The position numbers and the translations under genes were made by a program. From CAZWXH01 sp964637725 (lineage in GTDB: Bacteria > Bacillota_I > Bacilli_A > Erysipelotrichales > Coprobacillaceae), in assembly GCA_964637725.1 (NCBI GenBank), contig CAZWXH010000034.1:1-16659 (forward strand): a DNA stretch of 16,659 bases, written 5' to 3'. Shown one piece after another: positions 7,285 to 15,227 of this stretch; positions within the stretch are counted from its first letter, which is position 1; the number at the start of each line of letters is the position of its first letter. The notes below the pieces were generated by a model, which saw only the letters and a program-made list of their open reading frames with translations, ran no database searches and was not told where the DNA came from.

Positions 7285-8804
7285 GAATTTTCACCTCTCT
7301 TTGATCCAGACATATATAATCCTAGCTCATTAAAAGTCGTCTCTTTAGGATTAAGTTCACCGACAATTTCTCCTTCATAAATAACTAAAATTCTATCTGA
7401 TAAATTCATAACTTCATCTAATTCTAAAGAAACTAATAAAATAGCTTTACCATTATCTCTTTCTTCAACAATTTTTTTATGAATATACTCAATAGCTCCA
7501 ACATCTAAACCACGAGTCGGTTGAACAGCAATTAAACAATCATGCTCTCTAGCCATCTCTCTTGCTACAATAGCTTTTTGTTGATTACCTCCAGACATAC
7601 TTCTTGCAATCGTTTTATTACCTTGCCCACTTCTAACATCGAATTGTTCAATTAAATCTTGAGAGTATTTTTCAATTTGACTAAACTTCAAAAAACCACC
7701 TTGAGAAAATTCTGGTTCGAAATATCTTTGTAAAACCATATTATAAGAAAGCGGATAATCTAAAACCAAACCATGTTTATGTCGATCTTCAGGAATATGA
7801 GATATCCCATTTGTATTACGATGACGAATAGAAGACTTAGTGATATCCTTGCCATTAAGTACAATATGACCAGAAGTTATATGATTCATTCCTGTCAGTG
7901 CATAAACCAAATCAGTTTGTCCATTCCCATCAATCCCTGCAATACAAACAATCTCACCTTTTCTCACATCAAAACTTACATTGTTAAGAACATTTTTATG
8001 ACCTGATTTTTCAACGACTAAGTTTTTAACACTTAATACGACATCGCTTGGTTGAGCCTCTTCTTTTTCAACGTTAAGATTAATTTTACGCCCTACCATC
8101 ATTTCAGAAAGTTCTTCTTTAGAAACATCGGCCACATCTACTGTACCGATATATTTCCCTTTTCTTAAAACTGTGCAACGATCTGCAACAGCTTTTATTT
8201 CATTTAATTTATGTGTTATAAATAACACTGATTTTCCTTCTGCTACTAAATCCCTCATTATTTGCATAAGTTCATCAATTTCTTGAGGTGTTAAAACTGC
8301 TGTAGGTTCATCAAAAATAAGAATTTCATTTTCACGATATAACATCTTAATAATTTCAACTCTTTGTTGCATACCAACAGTAATATCACTGATCAATGCA
8401 TCACAATCAACATTTAAATTGTATTTCTTAGAAATATCCATCACTTTTTTTCTTGCATCTTTAAGATATAACATCCCTTTACGTACATCCTCAACACCTA
8501 AAACAATATTTTCAAGGACAGTAAAGTTATGTACTAACTTAAAATGCTGATGCACCATACCAATACCTAGACGATTCGCATCATTAGGATCATTAATCAA
8601 AACTTTTTCACCATTCATCCTAATTTCACCAATTTCTGGTTGATATAATCCAAATAGTACACTCATCAGTGTAGACTTACCAGCGCCATTTTCACCAAGA
8701 AGTGCATGAATCTCACCTTTTTTTAGTTCTAAAGTAATATCATCATTTGCAATTATACCAGGAAATCGTTTGGTTATATGTTGCATTTCTATAACATTTT
8801 CCAT
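7281..8804 (-). CDS. nupO: Nucleoside ABC importer ATP-binding protein, two ABC domains (NupO-like)
   Basis: Cytoplasmic tandem-ABC ATPase of 507 residues that energises the importer. Domain 1 (about 1-240) has Walker A GENGAGKS (37-44), a Q-loop at VHQHF (Q86), a divergent signature VGMQQR (143-148), Walker B ILIFDE (161-166) and H-loop H198. Domain 2 (about 255-500) has a degenerate Walker A GIDGNGQT (290-297), a good signature MSGGNQQK (403-410), Walker B with glutamine in place of glutamate (AVQPTRGLD, 426-434), and VSLELDE where the H-loop would be. This split, with one competent and one degenerate site, is normal for sugar and nucleoside ATPases of this type. The ATG has AGGAGGT six bases upstream. 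It follows the lipoprotein gene across a terminator and overlaps the permease gene. Confidence 0.96.
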   Translation of the reverse strand: MENVIEMQHITKRFPGIIANDDITLELKKGEIHALLGENGAGKSTLMSVLFGLYQPEIGEIRMNGEKVLINDPNDANRLGIGMVHQHFKLVHNFTVLENIVLGVEDVRKGMLYLKDARKKVMDISKKYNLNVDCDALISDITVGMQQRVEIIKMLYRENEILIFDEPTAVLTPQEIDELMQIMRDLVAEGKSVLFITHKLNEIKAVADRCTVLRKGKYIGTVDVADVSKEELSEMMVGRKINLNVEKEEAQPSDVVLSVKNLVVEKSGHKNVLNNVSFDVRKGEIVCIAGIDGNGQTDLVYALTGMNHITSGHIVLNGKDITKSSIRHRNTNGISHIPEDRHKHGLVLDYPLSYNMVLQRYFEPEFSQGGFLKFSQIEKYSQDLIEQFDVRSGQGNKTIARSMSGGNQQKAIVAREMAREHDCLIAVQPTRGLDVGAIEYIHKKIVEERDNGKAILLVSLELDEVMNLSDRILVIYEGEIVGELNPKETTFNELGLYMSGSKRGENS

Positions 8805-8835
8805 ACATACCTCCTATGATTATAAATACATAATT

Positions 8836-8864
8836 ATTATAACCTATTTTTATAATAATTTATA
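8836..8864 (-). promoter_or_regulatory. Possible promoter before the ATPase-permease genes
   Basis: TATAAT at 8841-8836 on the minus strand lies 32 bases before the ATPase ATG. The -35 place at 17-base spacing reads TATAAA, which is poor. It would let the ATPase and permeases be made independently of the lipoprotein, beyond the internal terminator. The gap is extremely AT-rich, so the call is tentative. Confidence 0.3.
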
Positions 8865-8871
8865 GAAAATT
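8857..8871 (-). promoter_or_regulatory. CodY-box-like 15-mer upstream of the ATPase gene
   Basis: AATTTTCTATAAATT matches the CodY consensus AATTTTCWGAAAATT at 13 of 15 positions and overlaps the -35 region of the possible promoter. Bacillus guanosine uptake genes are CodY-repressed, which makes the place suggestive. In DNA this AT-rich, about one such match per window is expected by chance, and I do not know that this organism has CodY. Confidence 0.25.
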
Positions 8872-8879
8872 TATTTAAT

Positions 8880-8909
8880 AAAAAGAGATTTCTGTCGAAA
8901 TCTCTTTTT
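8880..8909 (-). terminator. Intercistronic terminator after the lipoprotein gene
   Basis: AAAAAGAGATTTC (8880-8892) and GAAATCTCTTTTT (8897-8909) form a perfect 13-bp hairpin with a 4-base loop, with T-tracts on both strands. It begins seven bases after the lipoprotein stop and lies before the ATPase gene. This is the usual device for making much more binding protein than membrane components. Confidence 0.85.
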
Positions 8910-8915
8910 TAATAA

Positions 8916-10043
8916 TTATTTTACGACTTTAATTGTTACATTTGATGGATTTAATGCAGTGACATCATCACCTAATTCAGAATTCTTAATTGCAACTTTA
9001 CCATCAGCTAAGGTTTGATATACCTTATCATAATCTTCTTTACTAAACTTTTCAAATTTAGAAGTATCCATTGGTAAACCAATTGCTTTATGTTTGGCAC
9101 CTAAAACAATATTTTGACCACCTCTATAAACAATTGATTCATCCTTTGTTTTATCAAAATCACCACTATAGATAGAAGCCAAAGCATCATTAACAGCATT
9201 AGCTAATTGTTTATAAGCAGAAGTGATAACAGTTGGGCTTTCAGATGCTTGGTCAACATCGACACCAATAACTTTACCTTCTGGTTTTGCAACTTTAGCA
9301 GAAGCCATTACAGAGTTACCAACAGCTCCACCACATCCAAAGATTACTTGAATACCATCTTTAAACCATGCAGTAGCTGTTCCTTGATTTTTAGGATTAG
9401 CATCAAAATCACCAGTATAATGATAATTCATCGATACATTGATTCCTAATTCCTTAGCAGCATCATTAGCACCTTGAACATAACCATAACCAAATGATTT
9501 AACAGCTGGAACTGCCATACCACCCATAAATCCTAGTTTTGTATTTCCGTCTTTAACAGCAGCATATCCAGCTAAATAACCAGATTGTTCTTCTTGGAAT
9601 TTAATACCAATTGTGTTTGTTTCAGTTTTAAACAATGGTTTTTCTTGATTACCATCATTAGGATTACCATCAATTAATACAAATTTAACATCCTTGTATT
9701 GTGTTTGTTTTGCATAAATAGATGGTTCAAATAAGAAACCAGGTGTTACAATGATCTTTGCCCCTTGTTTTACAGCTTGATCAATTGCATTGTTGTAATC
9801 ATCAGTAGTAGCATTAACTGGTTTAATGTAAGTACAAGTTTTGTCGTTATCTTTCGCAAACTTTTTTACACCTTCATATGTACCTTGGTTGAAAGATTTG
9901 TCATCAATAGTTCCTTTGTCAGTTAACATGACAATTTCAGCTTTTTCATCTTTCTTCTTTTCCTCAGTTTTTCCAGTGTCTCCACCACCGCATCCAACAA
10001 GCATTAAAGATAATGCCAATACAGACGCAAACATTTTTTTCAT
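8916..10043 (-). CDS. bmpA: Nucleoside-binding BMP/PnrA-family lipoprotein of the ABC importer
   Basis: Extracytoplasmic substrate-binding lipoprotein of 375 residues anchored to the membrane outer face. It starts with a lipoprotein signal (MKKMFASVLALSLMLVGC) with lipobox LVGC, and C18 is the lipidated residue. A lysine/glutamate linker (25-35) follows. The mature part has BMP/PnrA hallmarks: GTIDDKSFNQG (44-54), VLIDGNPND (122-130), FQEEQSGYLAGYAAV (149-163), GFMGGMAVPAVKSFGYGYV (171-189) and VIGVDVDQ (258-265). This family binds purine nucleosides such as guanosine (PnrA, NupN, RnsB). The open frame extends eleven codons upstream to 10076, but the ATG at 10043 has AAGGAGG ten bases away and begins exactly at the signal peptide. 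It heads the importer operon. The exact ligand is inferred. Confidence 0.95.
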   Translation of the reverse strand: MKKMFASVLALSLMLVGCGGGDTGKTEEKKKDEKAEIVMLTDKGTIDDKSFNQGTYEGVKKFAKDNDKTCTYIKPVNATTDDYNNAIDQAVKQGAKIIVTPGFLFEPSIYAKQTQYKDVKFVLIDGNPNDGNQEKPLFKTETNTIGIKFQEEQSGYLAGYAAVKDGNTKLGFMGGMAVPAVKSFGYGYVQGANDAAKELGINVSMNYHYTGDFDANPKNQGTATAWFKDGIQVIFGCGGAVGNSVMASAKVAKPEGKVIGVDVDQASESPTVITSAYKQLANAVNDALASIYSGDFDKTKDESIVYRGGQNIVLGAKHKAIGLPMDTSKFEKFSKEDYDKVYQTLADGKVAIKNSELGDDVTALNPSNVTIKVVK

Positions 10044-10076
10044 ATTCAGTTTTCCTCCTTCAAAATTTCTACACAT

Positions 10077-10105
10077 ATTTTAACATTAAATTTACAAAAT
10101 GAAAA
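10077..10105 (-). promoter_or_regulatory. Promoter of the nucleoside importer operon
   Basis: Minus strand: -35 TTTTCA (10105-10100), 17-base spacer, extended -10 TGTTAAAAT (hexamer 10082-10077). The predicted start near 10070 gives a leader of about 27 bases before the lipoprotein ATG. The rest of the gap back to the ftsK terminator shows no other signal. Confidence 0.6.
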
Positions 10106-10150
10106 GAGGTATTCATCATTACTCCTATAATTATTGATAAAGACAGAACT

Positions 10151-10187
10151 TTTTTTAAAAAAAGAAAAGAAGCAAAAGTGCTTCTTT
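10151..10187 (-). terminator. Intrinsic terminator after the DNA translocase gene
   Basis: Minus strand: AAAGAAGC (10187-10180), loop ACTTTT, GCTTCTTT (10173-10166), then TCTTTTCTTTTTTT-like T-rich sequence. An overlapping second palindrome (AAGACTTTTAAAGTCTT) spans the stop codon of the gene. A clear end to the ftsK/spoIIIE transcript. Confidence 0.85.
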
Positions 10188-10193
10188 AAGACT

Positions 10194-12488
10194 TTAAAAG
10201 TCTTCTTCGTGATATTGTCTTACAAAAACTTCTCTTGGCTTGCTTCCAAGTTGTGGTCCAATAATACCATCTTCTTCCAGCTGATCAATAATTCGAGCAG
10301 CTTTATTATAACCAATTCTAAATTTTCTTTGTAATAAAGAAGTACTTGCCTTTTGTGCTTGAATAACAAATTCACGACACATTTCATACTCCTCATCTTC
10401 ACCATCAAACCCTTCTTCACCACCAGATGAAGAAACCGTAACTTTCGCATTTACATATTTATCTTCATAAATTGCTTCTTGTTGACCTGAAACATAATGA
10501 ACAATAGAGGCAACTTCTTCATCAGAGACAAAAGCTCCTTGAATTCTTAAAGGTGAAGTTGAACCCATCGGAGAAAATAACATATCCCCTTTTCCAAGTA
10601 ATTTTTCAGCTCCGGTTGTATCAAGAATAGTTCTTGAATCAATCCCCGAAGATACTGCAAAAGCAATTCTCGAAGGTATATTGGCTTTGATAACACCAGT
10701 AATAATATCAGTAGAAGGTCTTTGCGTCGCTACTATTAAATGAATACCAGCAGCTCTCGCCATTTGCGAAATACGCATAATACAGTCTTCAACCTCTTTA
10801 CTAGCAACCATCATTAAATCAGCAACTTCATCAAGTATAACAACATGATAAGCTAATATTTCTTTTTGATCAGATTCATCTTTTCCAACATTATATTCCT
10901 TAGCAATTTCATTATAACTTTTAATATTTCGAGCATTAGCACTCGCAAAAACATCATAACGTCTTTCCATTTCTGAAACAACTTCTCTTAAAACAGCAGC
11001 TGCCTTTTTAGGATCAGTCACAACCGGTGTTAATAAATGGGGAATTCCATTATAACAAGAAAGCTCAACTTTCTTAGGATCTACTAAAATCAGTCTCACT
11101 TCATCAGGCTTTGAACGCATTAATAAAGAACTTATAATCGTATTAACACAAACAGATTTTCCTGAGCCTGTTGCACCAGCAATTAATAAGTGAGGCATTT
11201 TATCAAGTTCTGTATAAATAGGTTTTCCACTAACATCTTTTCCTAATGCAACTACTAATTTATTACTTTCAAATTTTTCTTCTGACATTAAAGATCTAAA
11301 AACATCTTTAAAAGCAACCATTGAAGCACTTTGGTTTGGAACTTCTACTCCTACATAAGGCTTTCCAGGAATCGGTGCTTCAATACGTATATCAGCTGTT
11401 GCTAAAGCAAGTTTAATATCATCTTGTAATTGTAATATCTTATTTACTCTTGTTCCGGTATCTAATTTAAGTTCATACTTTGTAATTGTTGGTCCAATAA
11501 ATGCATTTTCTATCGTTGCATTAACCCCAAATTGATTTAATACAGTTGTTAATCTAGCTGCATTTTTATTAGCAGATGATCTTTCCTTGGCTGCATTATT
11601 AGTGGATTTTGTTGATAATAAAGACAAAGGTGGTAAACGATAAGAAGATGTTGTTCTTCTTGGTGTACTTTTAATCACTTTTTTATTTTCCACATCTTTT
11701 TCTTCATCATTAGCCATTTCTTTTATATCTAACTGCATATTATCATCGTTAAATTCAAAAGCACTGGTAATTTCAGAATCCAACATTTCTTTTTCTTCTC
11801 TATCAGGATCATCAAAAACATCATCTGGGAACAATGGAATTTCTTCATCTTTTGATAAAAAATCAAAGAAATGAGATTTCTTTTTTAAAACAATAGTTTG
11901 AGATGATGGTGATTCAATAACCTTCTCTTTAACTTCTTTTTCTTTTTTTAACTTTTTAGGTTTCTTCTTTTTATTTGATAAGTAAGCAACATAAATCTTA
12001 CTAAACAATAAAGCACCACCAATAATTAAAACAACAATAGCTAAAATCAATGTTCCTAAACTATCAAATAAAGAACTAAAACATCCATAAAAGAAATTAC
12101 CAATAATTCCTCCCTTATTAAATGTTTGACTTTGTATGTATGTATTTAAAACCCCCATACCTTTAATAGATGAATCGGTAGGAATCGTTGCTAATGTTAA
12201 GGCACTGGCAAACATTAAGTAAAGTCCTACTGCTTGAGGTCCATTAAAATGAGGTAACTTGGCAGTATATATGATATAACATGATACAATAGCGATAATC
12301 ACATATGCTATCCCATATAAGTTTCCAAATAAGAAAGTAAAAGCAATATGTAAATATTGACCAATTGGTCCTAGTTTTAAAGTTGCTATCATCACAACAA
12401 ATAAAACTAATACCATTATGATACGTAATCTTAATGATTCACTCATCACTTCTTCTTTTGATTTTTTTGTACGTTTAGACTTTGCCAA
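10194..12488 (-). CDS. spoIIIE: FtsK/SpoIIIE-family DNA translocase
   Basis: Membrane-anchored, ATP-driven double-strand DNA pump that clears chromosomes from the division or sporulation septum. With the TTG start at 12488 it has 764 residues. A basic N-terminus (AKSKRTKKSK) is followed by four membrane helices (about 20-165). Then comes a long charged linker rich in K, E and D (about 170-300), the alpha/beta motor with Walker A GATGSGKS (438-445) and Walker B HVVILDE (548-554), the ATQRPSTDIITG segment, and a C-terminal winged-helix gamma domain (about 702-764). The gamma domain recognises polar chromosome sequences. TTG is chosen because AAGGTG lies seven bases before it, and the upstream ATG (12536) would precede the predicted transcription start. 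Since dipicolinate genes lie upstream, a SpoIIIE role in sporulation is likely, but FtsK and SpoIIIE functions cannot be separated by sequence alone. Confidence 0.96.
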   Translation of the reverse strand: MAKSKRTKKSKEEVMSESLRLRIIMVLVLFVVMIATLKLGPIGQYLHIAFTFLFGNLYGIAYVIIAIVSCYIIYTAKLPHFNGPQAVGLYLMFASALTLATIPTDSSIKGMGVLNTYIQSQTFNKGGIIGNFFYGCFSSLFDSLGTLILAIVVLIIGGALLFSKIYVAYLSNKKKKPKKLKKEKEVKEKVIESPSSQTIVLKKKSHFFDFLSKDEEIPLFPDDVFDDPDREEKEMLDSEITSAFEFNDDNMQLDIKEMANDEEKDVENKKVIKSTPRRTTSSYRLPPLSLLSTKSTNNAAKERSSANKNAARLTTVLNQFGVNATIENAFIGPTITKYELKLDTGTRVNKILQLQDDIKLALATADIRIEAPIPGKPYVGVEVPNQSASMVAFKDVFRSLMSEEKFESNKLVVALGKDVSGKPIYTELDKMPHLLIAGATGSGKSVCVNTIISSLLMRSKPDEVRLILVDPKKVELSCYNGIPHLLTPVVTDPKKAAAVLREVVSEMERRYDVFASANARNIKSYNEIAKEYNVGKDESDQKEILAYHVVILDEVADLMMVASKEVEDCIMRISQMARAAGIHLIVATQRPSTDIITGVIKANIPSRIAFAVSSGIDSRTILDTTGAEKLLGKGDMLFSPMGSTSPLRIQGAFVSDEEVASIVHYVSGQQEAIYEDKYVNAKVTVSSSGGEEGFDGEDEEYEMCREFVIQAQKASTSLLQRKFRIGYNKAARIIDQLEEDGIIGPQLGSKPREVFVRQYHEEDF

Positions 12489-12513
12489 TATCTTCACCTT
12501 CTTTACTTTTATT

Positions 12514-12542
12514 ATTATAACAAAATTCTTTATCAAAGAAAA
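12514..12542 (-). promoter_or_regulatory. Promoter of the DNA translocase gene
   Basis: Extended -10 TGTTATAAT on the minus strand (hexamer 12519-12514). The -35 place at 17-base spacing (12542-12537) reads TTTTCT, weak and inside the T-rich tail of the rnjB terminator. The predicted start near 12507 gives a leader of about 19 bases to the TTG codon. Confidence 0.5.
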
Positions 12543-12563
12543 GAAGCAAGATTTCTCTTGCTT
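12532..12563 (-). terminator. Intrinsic terminator after the RNase J-like gene
   Basis: Minus strand: AAGCAAGA (12563-12556), GAAA tetraloop, TCTTGCTT (12551-12544), then CTTTTCTTT. The 8-bp stem starts within the stop codon of the gene. The T-run is interrupted by C, so some readthrough into the translocase gene is possible. Confidence 0.78.
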
Positions 12564-14256
12564 AAATTTCTACAACAACTCCAATAAACACTGGCTTTTT
12601 CCCAGTTTCTTTATAAACATATTTCATTGTTTGATCTTTCATCATTGAACGAATTTCAGCAATTTCAAGACTTGGTTTTTCTTTCCATTTCAAAACTGCA
12701 CTTTCACAAGTCTCAATAATACCTTTAATAATATGTTCAGAATCTCTTAAGTATACAAAACCTCTTGTTTGACAATCAGTTTGACCAATAATTTCCTTTG
12801 TTTCACGAGAAATCGTTAATCCTACAATAATAACGCCATCATTAGCTAGTTGAATACGATCATCAATAACTTTTTCTCCAACATCACCAACACCAATTCC
12901 ATCAATCATAATATCTTCTATTTCATATGTATCTCGATTCTTTTCAAGAAAACCACCTTTAAAAGTAATACACTCACCATTATCCAAAATGACAATATGA
13001 TCACTTTCTATCCCCATATCTTTAGCAATATGCATATTAGAAACAAAGTGTTGATATTCACCTTTCATTGGAATATAGTATTTTGGTTTAAAGATTTGAA
13101 TAATAACTTTAATATCTTCTTCTGACGCATGCATTGAAAATAAATCTCTATTCTTTAATAAATGAATATGAGCATCGGTTTTATATAAGCCATTATGCGC
13201 CTTGTTTGCGATTTTTTCAGTTCCAGGTAACACTGGTGATGCAACAATAAAATCATCACCTTTTCTTAATTTTAATAAGTCATCTCCACCATCAATAATA
13301 TCACAAATATCATGATATATTCTTCGTGGACTTCCACTTAATAAAATAACATAGTTACTATCATATTGAGAATTTCCAATATTCTCTTTTTTACCTAACA
13401 ATGCATCAGGAACATCAATAATTGATTTTCCTTTTTGTTTACTAATACGTAGTAAACTATTTGTATTATCATATTTATCTCTACCATAAAATACAATTTT
13501 TCTCTTATATTTTTTTGTTAATTCTATAATCTCTTTTGTTCTAAAAAGATTTTGAGCATAACTACAGATAATAATACGATCATTACTATCTTCAAAAATA
13601 TGATCGATTTTATTAGTGAGTTTATGATTTGGTGATGTATATCCTTCGTGCTTAGAATTAGATGATTCAACAAGTAAAACCAAAACTCCTTTTTTACCAA
13701 TTTCCATCATCTTTTGAATATCACATCTAAATCCTTCGGGTGCACCAAAATCAATTATAAATTCTCCACTATATACGATATAGCCTTGATCAGTCCATAT
13801 AGCAACCCCTACACTTCCTGGAATTGAATGTGTGACGGGAAAGAATTCCACAGGAATTCCTTGAATATCAATTGAGTCATTGCGACTTACTCTATGTAAA
13901 TCAATAGTTAAGCGTACGCGATTGTGTCTTTGGTACCTCTCAATCATTTGTTCAATTAAATCAGCTGTTAAACTAGGTGCAAAAACAGGTGCTTGCACAA
14001 CTTGTAATAAATACGGTAATGCTGCCATTGCATCATCATGACCATGGGTAATAATAATAGCTGCTATTTTATCTTTTCTTTCTTCTAAATATGTAAAACT
14101 AGGGATAATAATATCAACACCTAGTTTGTCTGAATCAGGAAAACGAAATCCTGAATCAATGATAAATATTTTTTCATTGATTTCAAAGCAGTACATGCTT
14201 TTACCCATTTCTGCTTGTCCACCCATTGGTATAAACTTTATTATATCTTTTTTCAT
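12562..14256 (-). CDS. rnjB: RNase J2-type protein with an altered metal site
   Basis: Beta-lactamase/beta-CASP ribonuclease-family protein of 564 residues, the normal RNase J length, acting in mRNA turnover and rRNA maturation in the cytoplasm. The order is: N-terminal metallo-beta-lactamase part, beta-CASP insert (about 205-355), return strand, C-terminal domain. Several catalytic positions differ from RNase J1. The HxHxDH motif reads HGHDDA (H71, H73, D75, A76). TGDF reads SGEF (E165). PVHGEY reads PMKGEY (K398). H143 in THSIP and H376 in MHASEED remain. Such losses are characteristic of RNase J2, a weakly active partner of RNase J1, and the position upstream of spoIIIE matches Bacillus rnjB. 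An active RNase J1 is then expected elsewhere. The ATG has AAAGGA eight bases upstream, its own promoter, and a terminator overlapping its stop. Confidence 0.92.
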   Translation of the reverse strand: MKKDIIKFIPMGGQAEMGKSMYCFEINEKIFIIDSGFRFPDSDKLGVDIIIPSFTYLEERKDKIAAIIITHGHDDAMAALPYLLQVVQAPVFAPSLTADLIEQMIERYQRHNRVRLTIDLHRVSRNDSIDIQGIPVEFFPVTHSIPGSVGVAIWTDQGYIVYSGEFIIDFGAPEGFRCDIQKMMEIGKKGVLVLLVESSNSKHEGYTSPNHKLTNKIDHIFEDSNDRIIICSYAQNLFRTKEIIELTKKYKRKIVFYGRDKYDNTNSLLRISKQKGKSIIDVPDALLGKKENIGNSQYDSNYVILLSGSPRRIYHDICDIIDGGDDLLKLRKGDDFIVASPVLPGTEKIANKAHNGLYKTDAHIHLLKNRDLFSMHASEEDIKVIIQIFKPKYYIPMKGEYQHFVSNMHIAKDMGIESDHIVILDNGECITFKGGFLEKNRDTYEIEDIMIDGIGVGDVGEKVIDDRIQLANDGVIIVGLTISRETKEIIGQTDCQTRGFVYLRDSEHIIKGIIETCESAVLKWKEKPSLEIAEIRSMMKDQTMKYVYKETGKKPVFIGVVVEI

Positions 14257-14300
14257 TCTTTTATCCTTTCTTTTTATTATCTATGAATTTCACTACCTTT

Positions 14301-14329
14301 ATTATACATATCTTTCATATGTGTGTATA
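14301..14329 (-). promoter_or_regulatory. Promoter of the RNase J2-type gene
   Basis: Minus strand: -35 TATACA (14329-14324), 17-base spacer, -10 TATAAT (14306-14301), giving a leader of about 38 bases before the ATG at 14256. It separates this gene from the sporulation operon upstream. Confidence 0.6.
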
Positions 14330-14364
14330 GTTCTTTTCAAAAGTATGACTATCATATCACACAT
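14319..14364. repeat. Interrupted inverted repeat over the rnjB -35 region
   Basis: ATGTGTG (14319-14325) pairs with CACACAT (14358-14364), and inside them ATAGT (14327-14331) pairs with ACTAT (14348-14352), leaving a 16-base centre. One arm covers the -35 of the rnjB promoter. It follows dapA but has no T-run behind it on the minus strand, so it is a poor terminator. It could be an operator or chance. Confidence 0.35.
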
Positions 14365-14380
14365 TTATTTTATCTTCAAA

Positions 14381-15226
14381 TCATTTACGATATTTTTCAA
14401 TCAATGGTGCTAATTTATTTTCGGAATCTTCACCTATTGATGTTAATGGAGAGCGTAATATATTTTGAATATACCCAAGTTGACTTAAGATATACTTAAT
14501 CGGTGCTGGTGAAGGTTCAATAAAAACATGTTCGCTTATAAGTTTTAAATAACGAGCATCAAACACATTTTCATTTTGACATATATCATCTATTAATGGA
14601 TATTCTATATGACTCGTGACTGAGACGATTCCATCAGCATGTTGTTTTAAAGCTTCTAATAACAAATGATCATCACCTATATAGACTTTAAATTGTGGCA
14701 GTGCATCTTTTACTTGATGAATTTCTTCTAATGGTCCACATTGTTTTAATCCAATGATATTTTTATGTTTATTCGCAAGTCTTATAATAGTACTCACTTC
14801 AATGGCTACCCCACAACGACTAGGAATATTATAAATCATAATATTCTTCTTTGTTGATGCGGCTATCAAATCAAAATGCTTATAAATACCACTTTGACTT
14901 GGTTTTATATAATAAGGAACAATCACTAAATACGCATAAATTCTAGGATTATCTTTATACATATTGATATGACGAATAACCTGTGATGTGCTATTTGAAC
15001 AGATTCCAACCAAGACTCTAATTTGTGGGTATTTTTCTAATATTGTTTCTACTAATATCTTTCTTTCATCTAGTTTTAAAGTTGATGTTTCCCCTGTAGT
15101 TCCACATAATAAAAATGATTTATTTCCTTCATCAATCAATTTATCCATAATTCGATATAACCCAGCATAATCGATAGATTGATCTTGATTAAAAGGAGTA
15201 ATTAAAGCAGTAAATATCTCTTTCAC
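14381..15226 (-). CDS. dapA: 4-hydroxy-tetrahydrodipicolinate synthase
   Basis: Schiff-base aldolase condensing pyruvate with aspartate semialdehyde to give the precursor of lysine, diaminopimelate and dipicolinate. The 281-residue TIM barrel is slightly shorter than the usual 290 or so. Key residues are in their standard places: CGTTGE (41-46), catalytic Y132 in IYNIPSR with R137, Schiff-base lysine K161 in IIGLKQ, GIVSVTSH (199-206), and the C-terminal EPSPAPIKYIL. The start is GTG at 15226. Its AAGGAGG Shine-Dalgarno is built from the last codons of dpaB, whose stop lies one base before the GTG, so the two genes are translationally coupled. The operon position suggests the enzyme feeds dipicolinate synthesis in the mother cell during sporulation. 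Whether it also serves lysine synthesis depends on a second dapA elsewhere. Confidence 0.94.
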   Translation of the reverse strand: MKEIFTALITPFNQDQSIDYAGLYRIMDKLIDEGNKSFLLCGTTGETSTLKLDERKILVETILEKYPQIRVLVGICSNSTSQVIRHINMYKDNPRIYAYLVIVPYYIKPSQSGIYKHFDLIAASTKKNIMIYNIPSRCGVAIEVSTIIRLANKHKNIIGLKQCGPLEEIHQVKDALPQFKVYIGDDHLLLEALKQHADGIVSVTSHIEYPLIDDICQNENVFDARYLKLISEHVFIEPSPAPIKYILSQLGYIQNILRSPLTSIGEDSENKLAPLIEKYRK

Positions 15227-15227
15227 G

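Noticed and set aside
7281..8804. Degenerate second ATP site in the ABC ATPase as a mutation
   Set aside because: Glutamine in Walker B and missing H-loop in the second domain are normal for nucleoside and sugar tandem ATPases of this family.
10069..10119. 16-residue open frame with GGAG upstream of the BMP lipoprotein
   Set aside because: It overlaps the predicted promoter of the operon and starts before the predicted transcript start, and the peptide has no recognisable feature.
14340..14380. Terminator for dapA
   Set aside because: The only short stem (TATGA/TCATA) has 5 bp and is followed by CTTTTG rather than a T-run; too weak to list.
2254..14413. Open frames on the plus strand, up to about 115 codons
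   Set aside because: All lie opposite real genes, are rich in Phe/Ser/Asn from the AT-rich complement, and lack ribosome-binding sites or recognisable domains.
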